In this document: in pieces, positions 28,391 through 36,273 of the stretch
Layout: the number at the start of each line of letters is the position of its first letter
Numbering within the stretch: the stretch's first letter is position 1
Source of the DNA: Oceanidesulfovibrio indonesiensis
GTDB lineage: Bacteria > Desulfobacterota > Desulfovibrionia > Desulfovibrionales > Desulfovibrionaceae
Direction: 5' to 3'
NCBI RefSeq assembly: GCF_007625075.1
Contig: NZ_QMIE01000002.1
Coordinates: forward strand, 373,873 to 437,872
DNA: 64,000 nt
The notes under the pieces: model-generated
What the model saw: only the letters and a program-made list of their open reading frames with translations
Told to the model about the DNA's origin: nothing
Databases searched by the model: none
Made by a program: the position numbers and the translations under genes

Positions 28391-29371
28391 AGGGTCGTCC
28401 TTCTCATGAGCCTGCCCGACGGGCGCAGGGTTTCGAACGATTACTAAGGAAAAATTGTGCCAATTCCGGATCGGGCTGATTTTCAGTCGGTTATGCTCAG
28501 CAAGGACATGGAGGAAACCGCAAGTCCGGTTCTGGTGGACGATGCACGAGGTGCGGAATGGCTCGGTGGATTGAGTATGAACTGCGAATAGGAACGGATT
28601 CAAAGTCTTAACTGGAGCGCGGGTGAAGCGGCCTGTTCCGGAGAATGGATGTCCGCTTTTTTCGGAACGTAACGCCAGTCTTGAATTGTCAGTTCACGAA
28701 TTCAGATAGCTCAATTGCAAGGCAGGCTCCGTATTACTGGGAGCAAGAAATTTTAAACTTCCTGCTCCCGCGGCGTTCGCCGCGCGGCCCCGCCTGGAGC
28801 GTGGCCGTCCTTATAACTGGGGCGCGAAAATGTAATAATTTTCAGCTCCCAGTAATATCAGGGACGGAAGCCTGAACGAAAGTTCAGCGCCTGTTGCGGA
28901 ACCCATGAAAAGCAAGGGCGGCCGGGCACGCTTTCAGCGGCCGGAATAGCGGAGCCATCTTTACTCAACTGGCATGAAAAACGGAGATGACTTCTGTGTC
29001 GATAAGAACAAACATGTCCAGGTTGTCGTCATCAAACCGGATATGACGGATGCGCTTCGAAAAATGTCCGTGTTTTCCGTACATCGGCTGACATCGTGCG
29101 CGTCACATACCCGGGCCGGCGTAAAAACATCTTGAATTGTAACGATAAGTGAATGCCCGTTCCTGTGGTTTCCGGAATGGCATGTTTCTTTCAAGAGAGT
29201 ATGGCGAGATTCTGGGTAGCCATGTGAACGCCATGGGAGCGCGAAGTGAACAACTTCATGCTTTCAGCAGGCTCGATTGGCTCGAAAAGCGGACGGCAAC
29301 GAAGACGTCGTTTCAGTGAAGCATATTACCGAAGGAATAATGACATGTCAGGCGCAGCTACGGAGGTCCCC
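28391..29371. other. 981-bp non-coding region with composite palindrome
   Basis: No reading frame here looks like a gene. The region separates the transglycosylase gene (minus) from the RHH-PilZ gene (plus). It contains the composite palindrome at 28733-28856 (listed separately). The rest is somewhat richer in A/T and stop codons in all frames. Its length and structure could hold a small RNA or a mobile-element relic. Confidence 0.5.
28733..28856. repeat. Composite palindromic element with two 31-nt palindromes
   Basis: The outer arms ATTACTGGGAGC (28733-28744) and GCTCCCAGTAAT (28845-28856) are a perfect 12-bp inverted repeat. Inside are two 31-nt palindromes (28739-28769 and 28820-28850) sharing the GGGAGC/GCTCCC ends, an A/T-rich core and the same total length, on either side of a GC-rich centre with a CGGCG-TT-CGCCG hairpin. 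The layout resembles paired REP units (BIME) or a short MITE. A third 31-nt copy lies at 57981-58011. No target-site duplication is clear. Confidence 0.65.
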
Positions 29372-29890
29372 ATGACCAAGAAGGTGGCGGAACGCACGGT
29401 ACCATACAGCCTGAATCGCGATACGTTCGACAAACTGAACGAGATTGCGGACAACAAAGAGGCGTCAGTGCAGGAAGTCATCGACGAACTGGTGCAACAC
29501 TACCTGGGGTGCCAGGGAGAGGGCTGCGATGGAGGTTCAGACGAAATGCACCGCGAAAAGCGCGCATTCACCAGAAAGCAAAGTGAGATCCAGGCCATTT
29601 TGCAGACCAGCGATTCAAAGCGGAATTTCAACGCGCGATCTGCAACAATACGAAACCTGTCCCTGGGGGGCGCTTTATTTTCCACCCCAAAAACTTCGGA
29701 AATGGAATCGATCGACTGCGAAACGCCGGTGGAAATCATTTTCTACCTGGACAAGAAAGCAGACCCGATCGTTTTGCAGGGAAGGGCCTTGCGATTGGAA
29801 CGGGAAACAGACACGTGCCACATCGGTATGGAGTTCGTGGACTGCGATTTTTCGGACTACAAGGAACTCGCCCGCTACGTATTGCAGTAG
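29372..29890 (+). CDS. Ribbon-helix-helix / PilZ fusion protein (172 aa)
   Basis: The ATG at 29372 has GGAGG 5 nt upstream; an earlier ATG at 29345 is possible. Residues 8-45 read as a ribbon-helix-helix DNA-binding fold: RTVPYSL strand, then DTFDKLNEIADNKEA and VQEVIDELVQHYL helices. Residues 60-172 are a PilZ domain with both cyclic-di-GMP contact motifs: R64-x3-R68 (RAFTR) and N95-x-S97-x2-G100 (NLSLGG). This suggests a one-component transcription factor whose DNA binding depends on cyclic di-GMP. RHH proteins bind DNA as dimers, and target genes are probably near. It follows the 981-bp non-coding region and converges with a hybrid kinase gene. RHH assignment is by pattern and needs structural support. 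Confidence 0.75.
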   Translation: MTKKVAERTVPYSLNRDTFDKLNEIADNKEASVQEVIDELVQHYLGCQGEGCDGGSDEMHREKRAFTRKQSEIQAILQTSDSKRNFNARSATIRNLSLGGALFSTPKTSEMESIDCETPVEIIFYLDKKADPIVLQGRALRLERETDTCHIGMEFVDCDFSDYKELARYVLQ

Positions 29891-29915
29891 TCCTGCGCAG
29901 GATGCGGACTAAGCG

Positions 29916-32450
29916 CTACGGCATCTGGTCGGAGCCGGTGGCTTTTTCAGCTGTCATCTCGGGAGCTTCGGCCACCAGTGTATAGACGCCGCGAACCAGC
30001 TCGCCCAGACGGGCGATGCGGTCTTCGAGTTCTGTCCATTCTTCGGTGGGGGCTCCTTGCTCCAGCGCCAGCGACTCCAGGCGCGCCTGCTCCGCGCCCA
30101 TGGTGCCGGTGACGGACTTGAAGGAATGCGCAAGCCGCTGCACGTCCTTGCGGTTCCGCAGGCTGGCGGCTGATTCGAGATCGGCAATGTACTGGTCCGA
30201 ATGCGAGAGAAATTTTTCGCATGCGAGCCGCACCAGCTGGTCATTGTGCCCCATGTTCACGCGCAGGATTTCGAGGTTCAGGACCGGCGGTTCGTCCTGG
30301 ACCGGATTCGGGGGCGTCTCGCAACGACCCGGCAGGCATGAGCCGACAGCCAGGGATGCAAGCGCCTTGCGCATGGCGTCCAGCTGGATGGGTTTGGCGA
30401 GATATCCGTCCATGCCCATGGTGCGCCATTCGTCGTCCGCTGATTTCTGCGCATGGGCGGAGAGCGCGATGATGGGCGTGTTTGCGAGAACCGGGTCCGG
30501 GATCTCTCGGATTCTCCGGGTGGCTTCGTACCCGTCGCAATTGGGCATTTTCAGATCCATGAAAATGACGTGGGGCGTGAACGTTTCGAGTGCAGCCAGG
30601 GCGTCCAGCCCGTCTATGGCTGTGCGAACTTCATGGCCGTCAAGGGCGATCATCGCCTGGATCATCTCCCGGTTGATCTCGTTATCCTCCACCAGCAGGA
30701 CACGCAGAGGCGCTGTCGCTGCGAGCTCGGCTTCCTGGTCTGTCTCCTCCGCCGGCTCAGGCTCGGGCGCTTCGGGCAGGGATATGGCGAATCGGAACGT
30801 GCTGCCTCTGCCCGGTGCGCTTTCAGCTTCGATGTCCCCACCCATGAGCCTGATGAGCTGGCGACTGATGGAAAGCCCCAGGCCTGCGCCACCGTATGAT
30901 TTACCGTCGGTGTTGGCGCCCTGGCCGAAGCGTTTGAATATCCGCCGGAGATCGCTTTCGGACATGCCGATGCCTGTGTCGGCGACCTCGAACCGGATCG
31001 GAACGAGCGTTTCGCTGGCGCTCGAAATCTTCCGTGAAGAGCTGCCGGCATTAGCGTCGGGGCTATCTGCACTGGCAACGCGCACCCGTATGGAGCCTGT
31101 GGGCGTGAACTTGATGGCGTTACCCACGATGTTGATGAGCACCTGTTTGAGCCGCATGGCGTCGCCGCGCAGATACTCGGGAACGTCCTGGTCGATGGTG
31201 TAGGAGAAGTTCAGGTTTTTGGCCGCGACCTTTTCGAGGAAGATGTTCTTGATCTCACGCATCAGCTCCAGCAGGCTGAACGGTTCCGAGGCCATGGAAA
31301 ACCGGTCGCTCTCGAGCCTCGAAAGGTCGAGCAGGTCGTTGATGAGGCCGAGGAGCAGCCTGGCCGAGTAGGCGACGCGATCGATGTCCCGGCGCTGCGC
31401 TTCGTCCAGTTCGGTGCGGGTCAGAAGTTCCGTGATGCCGATTATGGAGGACAAGGGGGTTCGCAGCTCGTGGCTTATGTTGGCCACGAATTCGTTCTGC
31501 ATGCGCACGCTGGTCTCGGCGGTTTCCTTGGCTTTCAGCAGCATGGACTCCACCCGCCGGCGCTGAGTGATGTCCCGGCCAATGCACAGCAGGGCTGGCC
31601 TGTTGTCGAACGTGATGCGACGAGCGCTCACATCAAGAGGGAGGGACGTGCCGTCGTGCCGGCAGAGGTCCACCTGGAAGGTGAGCATGGTTTCGGGGTC
31701 GCCGAGCATGTCCGGCTTGTTCTGGGAGCGAGACACGAGGTCCTGGAGCCTGAACTGCCGGATCTGCTGAAGATTGTATCCGAGCAGTTCACGGAAAACG
31801 AGATTCGCGTCCAGAAACGAACCCTGCAGGTCATGGATGAAAATGGCGTCGCCGGCGGAGTCGAACACGGTCTTGTAGCGCAACTCCATTTCCTGTTGGA
31901 GTTTTTCCGCCTGCATGAGCCGTGTGATGTCGTGGGCGGAGCAGGTGAAGACCCTGGGCAGAGCCGGGCCTCCGTCGATGGGGTTCACGCGGCAGTCGAA
32001 GGTCCTGTCGTCGACGGAGATCATGAACGATTTCGGCGCATCTTCCCGAATGCAGGCCTGCAGAGTCGATTTCACAGTATCGCGGACCGCTGCCGGGATG
32101 AGGGCGAGTATGTTGTGCCCTACGAGCTGGCGGGGGTGAATCGCGTTGGCGCGGGACCACGCCAGGTTGCAGGCCAGGATGCAAAGATTCTCATCGACGA
32201 GCGCGAAGTAGTCGTCGCTGGAGTCGATGAGTGAGCGTACGATGTTGCGGCTCTCGATGATTTCCTGCTCGAACCGGCTTCTGTTCTCGTCGGCGCAGAG
32301 TATCGACGGGCTCGCATCCTGGCCGTCAGCGTGCCCGAGAGAGCGTTTCAGTTCGGCGTTTTCCCGTTCCAACTCGGCGATGCGCGCCTCGAGAGCTGTC
32401 CGGCTGGTCGGGGGGGCGCTGTTTTCATCAGGTCGTGTCGTCTTCGCCAT
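29916..32450 (-). CDS. Hybrid histidine kinase with PAS, receiver and Hpt domains
   Basis: An 844-residue phosphorelay protein. Order: coiled coil (about 20-45), two PAS modules (about 75-190, 195-310; DYFALVDENLCIL, DAIFIHDLQGSFLDAN), HisKA with SHELRTP (His327), HATPase with NIVGNAIKFT and DTGIGMS, receiver with VIFMDLKMPN (Asp632), and a C-terminal Hpt with RLAHSFKSVTG (His775). There is no membrane segment. The complete His-Asp-His chain means it can pass phosphate to a separate regulator. The NtrC-type gene 84 bp upstream, on the same strand, is the obvious partner although it is frameshifted. The protein starts MAKTTRPDENSAPP. Confidence 0.9.
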   Translation of the reverse strand: MAKTTRPDENSAPPTSRTALEARIAELERENAELKRSLGHADGQDASPSILCADENRSRFEQEIIESRNIVRSLIDSSDDYFALVDENLCILACNLAWSRANAIHPRQLVGHNILALIPAAVRDTVKSTLQACIREDAPKSFMISVDDRTFDCRVNPIDGGPALPRVFTCSAHDITRLMQAEKLQQEMELRYKTVFDSAGDAIFIHDLQGSFLDANLVFRELLGYNLQQIRQFRLQDLVSRSQNKPDMLGDPETMLTFQVDLCRHDGTSLPLDVSARRITFDNRPALLCIGRDITQRRRVESMLLKAKETAETSVRMQNEFVANISHELRTPLSSIIGITELLTRTELDEAQRRDIDRVAYSARLLLGLINDLLDLSRLESDRFSMASEPFSLLELMREIKNIFLEKVAAKNLNFSYTIDQDVPEYLRGDAMRLKQVLINIVGNAIKFTPTGSIRVRVASADSPDANAGSSSRKISSASETLVPIRFEVADTGIGMSESDLRRIFKRFGQGANTDGKSYGGAGLGLSISRQLIRLMGGDIEAESAPGRGSTFRFAISLPEAPEPEPAEETDQEAELAATAPLRVLLVEDNEINREMIQAMIALDGHEVRTAIDGLDALAALETFTPHVIFMDLKMPNCDGYEATRRIREIPDPVLANTPIIALSAHAQKSADDEWRTMGMDGYLAKPIQLDAMRKALASLAVGSCLPGRCETPPNPVQDEPPVLNLEILRVNMGHNDQLVRLACEKFLSHSDQYIADLESAASLRNRKDVQRLAHSFKSVTGTMGAEQARLESLALEQGAPTEEWTELEDRIARLGELVRGVYTLVAEAPEMTAEKATGSDQMP

Positions 32451-32534
32451 GGGCCCTATCCGAGCGGTCGGTTGCAGGGGATGCGCGACGTTGCCGGGCA
32501 GAATCCCCTGGCCCCGCCGGGCTTTGTATCGCGA

Positions 32535-33985
32535 TCAGCGCAGTGAAAGACTGTGCTTCTTGAGAAGTTCGTAGAGCCGGGCGCGGGAAAGCCCGGACAC
32601 CCGGCAGGCTTCCTGCTGGTCGTTGCCCACGGTATCGATCAGGCGGGCGAAATAGAGCCGTTCCACCTCGTCCACCACGCGAGTGCGAACCTCCTTGAAC
32701 GTCGGCAGCTCCACGCTTTGGGCAAGTTCCTGCTCAAGGGCGCCGAAGTCGGGCGTCATATCCGCCGCGGCGCCGTGCTTCTCTATCAGAGTTTTTTTGA
32801 GATGCACCCGAATTTCCATGGGCAAGTGGTACATCTCCAGGGTTTCTTCGCCGTTCGCCAGGGTAACGGCGGTGTTCACGGCGTTGAGCAGTTCGCGCAC
32901 GTTGCCCGGCCACTGGTACGCCTGGAGAGCCTGGAGGAATTGCGCGGAAGGATCTTTGAAGGTGGTTCTCTGCTCGGCGCAGACCTTGTCGATAAACTGC
33001 CGGGCCAGCACCTCCACGTCGTTCTCGCGTTCGCGCAGCGGCGGCAACGTGATGGCGATGGTGTTGAGCCGATAGTAGAGGTCCTTGCGGAACAAGCCTT
33101 CCTCGACCATGGAGGCAAGGTCCCTGTTGGTGGCTGCGATCAGCCGGAAATCGCTTTGCGTCTCTGTTTTGGCGCCTATCGGCCGGAAACGTTTCTCCTG
33201 CAGCACGCGGAGAAGTGATTTTTGCGTATTGAGGGGAAGATCGCCGATTTCGTCCAGGAAGAGAGTGCCTTTATCCGCCTGTTTGAACAGACCTTCGCGC
33301 GTTTCCCGCGCATCCGTGAACGAGCCCTTGTGGTGGCCGAAAGAACGCTTTCAGCGAGATTTTCCGGGATGTTGGTGCAGTCCACGACAACGAAGTTCCA
33401 GGCTGCGCGGTTGCTGGAGTCGTGGATGGCGCGGGCAAAGAGCTCCTTGCCTGTGCCGGTCTCGCCGGCGATGAGGCAGTTGGCGTTGGTGGCGGCTGCC
33501 TGCAGCACCGTGGCGATGCACTTCTTGATCTTGGGGCTGTTTCCGGCAATGGACGACATGGCCTGAGGCTTCTCATCGACCATGGAGCGCTGCTTTTCGC
33601 GCTGTCTGAGCGCCTGCTCCGCAGCCTGCGTCACGTCGCGGGCGTTGATGGGTTTGGGGATGTAGTCCCAGGCGCCGCGGTACAGGGCGCGCTCTGCACT
33701 GTCCGCGTCGCCGGCGCCGGTGATGACGATGACAGCCGGTGATCTGGGCAAGGAGAGGAACGTGTCCAATTTTTCTAGACCGTCGCCGTCGGGAAGGAAG
33801 ACGTCCAGAAAAATAAGATCAAAGGGATCTTTTTCCGCCAAGCGCAGGCCATCTTTCAAAGAAAGTGCGGATGCAACTGAAAGGTCGTCACTGGAGAGAA
33901 AGCCCTTGAGCATGTCGCAGACAAAAGGATCGTCGTCTATGACGAGGGCTCGCATCGCAGTCGCGGAGAGGGTCGAGTCAGCCAT
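32535..33985 (-). pseudogene. NtrC-type sigma-54 response regulator, split by 1-bp frameshift
   Basis: The reading frame that starts at 33985 (MADSTLSATAMRALVIDDDP) encodes a receiver with LIFLDVFLPDGDG and the first part of an AAA+ domain with Walker A GETGTGKE. After ENLAESVL it changes frame. The continuation FGHHKGSFTDARETREG (Walker B in FLDEIGDLP) lies in another frame and runs to 32535, ending with a Fis-type helix-turn-helix (CRVSGLSRARLYELLKKH). One base is missing in the AAA run at 33340-33342; an extra A there restores about 483 residues. The L1 loop reads GSFTDA rather than the usual GAFTGA. Either a sequencing error, a true inactivating mutation or, less likely, a programmed frameshift. 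Its gene lies next to the hybrid kinase and the polysaccharide locus. Confidence 0.8.
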
Positions 33986-34127
33986 TCAGATTCATAGCTC
34001 GGGCTTTGCACTGCGGGGGGCGTGAACATGAAACGCTGGGCGCAAACCATGTTCCGTGCGGTTTCGAACGTCGACAGAGTCAGTACAGTAAATTTCCAGC
34101 CTATTAGTATGTTGATGCAGCAATGTC

Positions 34128-35186
34128 GTGGGAGACTGGGTCAATATCATCTCTCCCGGCATAATGCTGCTGCATGAACGCGACGAAACGACGTTCCTCA
34201 TGCTTTCTTACGACGCCGACATCTATTTCTACTCCGGCAATCCGGACATCAACTTCGTGAGGCACAACGCTCGGCTCCAGGGCCAGTACATGCTTCCCTC
34301 GAACTTCTACATCCGCGTTGAAGACTATTTCGTGCACACCGCTGATCCTACCGGCGATGACAACCTTTTCCGCCAGGACGAGTTCAATGTGCGCCGGTGG
34401 TACAACTTCGCCGATATCGCAATCGGATACGAGTCCTACAAGTTCGGTGCGGAGATCGGCTACCAGAACTACCTGCACCGCTATGAAGAATCCATAGACT
34501 ACTGGCAGAATGAGGATGCCCACACGGCCCACGTGGAACTCAGCTACCGCATTTTCCCCAAAACCAAACTGACCGGTAGCTACGAACTCAGCTTCATCAG
34601 CTTCCCCAAGCAGAATAGCGGCGACAACGATGTGGGGGCCAGAAGCGGCACATCGCAGGACAACGTCCAGCACCAGGGCTTCATCGGCGTGCGTTTCGAC
34701 CCCACAGCCAAGCTTCGCGGCTACCTGCGCGGCGGTATCGGCTGGAAAGACTACAGGAACAATCGCAACTGGGACGGCTACAAGTACGATGACATCATGA
34801 CCTGGGTCGTGCAGGCAGACCTCGAATACCTCTACTCGGACGCCCTGCGTTTTGGGTTGGAAGGCGAGCGCTCCATGCGCGATACGAGCAATACCCGGTA
34901 CACCCACTTTTTCTACAACAGCATCGCTCTCGATGCGGAATACACTTTCTGGGAAAAGTGGATGGCCAACCTGGGCGGCGAGTTGGAGTACGTCGAGTAT
35001 ATCGGCGGCGGCCCCAACAGCAACCGCTACGACACCATCCTCAGCGGCGAGGCAGGTCTCAGCTACGCTTTCCGCGACTGGCTGAGCCTGGGCGTTTTCT
35101 ATCAAATCCGCAATCGTGAATCGAACGTCAACAACGAGCGGTATACAAGCCACCGGACAGGCGTCACGGTTGCGGCAGAATACTAG
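34128..35186 (+). CDS. Outer-membrane beta-barrel protein, N-terminus missing
   Basis: About 352 residues of alternating beta-strands rich in Tyr and Trp (LSYRIFPKTKLTGSYELSF, YLRGGIGWKDYRNNRN, LSLGVFYQIRNRE), ending in the aromatic strand VTVAAEY, typical of barrel porins of BBP2/EPS type. The frame opens at GTG 34128 with GDWVNIISPGIMLLHE. In homologues that would be an internal strand, and the expected signal peptide is absent. An in-frame TGA lies five codons before this GTG, and the 140 bp back to the regulator gene encode no signal peptide in any frame. The gene is therefore probably 5'-truncated or frameshifted near 34100. It heads the polysaccharide locus, 19 bp before the Wza-like gene. 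Confidence 0.7.
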   Translation: MGDWVNIISPGIMLLHERDETTFLMLSYDADIYFYSGNPDINFVRHNARLQGQYMLPSNFYIRVEDYFVHTADPTGDDNLFRQDEFNVRRWYNFADIAIGYESYKFGAEIGYQNYLHRYEESIDYWQNEDAHTAHVELSYRIFPKTKLTGSYELSFISFPKQNSGDNDVGARSGTSQDNVQHQGFIGVRFDPTAKLRGYLRGGIGWKDYRNNRNWDGYKYDDIMTWVVQADLEYLYSDALRFGLEGERSMRDTSNTRYTHFFYNSIALDAEYTFWEKWMANLGGELEYVEYIGGGPNSNRYDTILSGEAGLSYAFRDWLSLGVFYQIRNRESNVNNERYTSHRTGVTVAAEY

Positions 35187-35205
35187 CATCAACGAGGCTC
35201 AACAC

Positions 35206-36273
35206 ATGACTCACAGATTCAGCGGCGCCAGAGCGTCTCTCTTGGTTGCGGCCTTCTTCCTTGCTCTTGGGCTTATGGGATGCGCCGGCTCTTCGCCGGC
35301 GACAAGCGCAGGGGGAGCTGGCCAGACATCTGCCCCAATGTCCGATCTCGACAAGGAACAGGCCGAGATGCTGCGCGATCTCCAGCAAGAAGGAGGGGGG
35401 GGCGAGCTTTCCAACCAGGAAGCCGGCCTGGTGCAAGCTTCCACAACCCTCACCCCTTCGGAGTACATAGCCAGATATGGCCATGCGCAGGGACTGGCCG
35501 AATACCAGGTGGGCGGCGAGGATATCCTTTCCATCTTCGTCTACGATCAACCGGAACTCACCAGAGAGCACGTGCCCGTTTCAGGCGACGGCTCCATCGC
35601 GTTTCCTTTTGTGGGCAGGGTCCACGTGGAAGGCATGACCACGGGGGATGTTGCCAGCGTGATCAAGCAGCGCCTCATGGAAGGCGGCTACCTGGTCGAC
35701 CCGCAGGTCTCCGTGGTGGTGAAGGAGTATAAGAGCAAGACCGTGCTCATGCTGGGAGCCGTGCGAATGCCCGGTCGCTACCAGCTTGAGGCGCAGGAGA
35801 CGCTGCTCGACATCCTCTCCCGCGCCGAGGGTGTGAATCTGAAAGAAGGTGGCAACCTCAACCGCGCAAAACTCGTCCGGGTCGTCGAGGACCCATCCGG
35901 CAGGCAGACCAAGGTCGCCATCGATTTCGACCTGAGACGCCTGTACAGCGGAGAAGGTCAGCTGGCAAATCTGCCCCTCAAGGACGGCGACGTCATCTAC
36001 GTTCCCATGGCCGACAAAGTCTACGTGATGGGCGAAGTGCAGAATCCAGGCGCATTCGTGATGGGCGACAACCAGCTGAACATTGTCGAAGCCATCGGGC
36101 TGGCCGGAGGATTCACGCGCATTGCCGCTCCGGGTCGCACCAAGGTCGTTCGAAAGGATGGCGGCGTCGAGCGCACCTTCAGGGTCGACGTCGACGACAT
36201 CACCGAGGGCGATGGGCAGGGCTTCCTCGTCAAACCCAACGATATCATTATCGTTCCGGAGAGCTTCTTTTGA
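35206..36273 (+). CDS. Wza-like polysaccharide export lipoprotein
   Basis: A 355-residue outer-membrane lipoprotein from ATG 35206. The signal MTHRFSGARASLLVAAFF ends in LGLMGC. Residues 105-200 are a polysaccharide export domain (YQVGGEDILSIFVYDQPELT, VSGDGSIAFPFVGRVHVEGM), followed by two SLBB repeats (VLMLGAVRMPGRYQLEAQET and VYVMGEVQNPGAFVMGDNQL). Homologues form the octameric channel for capsule or EPS. The final codon overlaps the start of the Wzc-like gene (TGATG). Confidence 0.93.
   Translation: MTHRFSGARASLLVAAFFLALGLMGCAGSSPATSAGGAGQTSAPMSDLDKEQAEMLRDLQQEGGGGELSNQEAGLVQASTTLTPSEYIARYGHAQGLAEYQVGGEDILSIFVYDQPELTREHVPVSGDGSIAFPFVGRVHVEGMTTGDVASVIKQRLMEGGYLVDPQVSVVVKEYKSKTVLMLGAVRMPGRYQLEAQETLLDILSRAEGVNLKEGGNLNRAKLVRVVEDPSGRQTKVAIDFDLRRLYSGEGQLANLPLKDGDVIYVPMADKVYVMGEVQNPGAFVMGDNQLNIVEAIGLAGGFTRIAAPGRTKVVRKDGGVERTFRVDVDDITEGDGQGFLVKPNDIIIVPESFF

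Noticed and set aside
33176-33350. Programmed frameshift in the NtrC-type gene
   Set aside because: No slippery heptamer with downstream stimulator is evident, and NtrC regulators are not known to use frameshifting; mutation or sequencing error is simpler.
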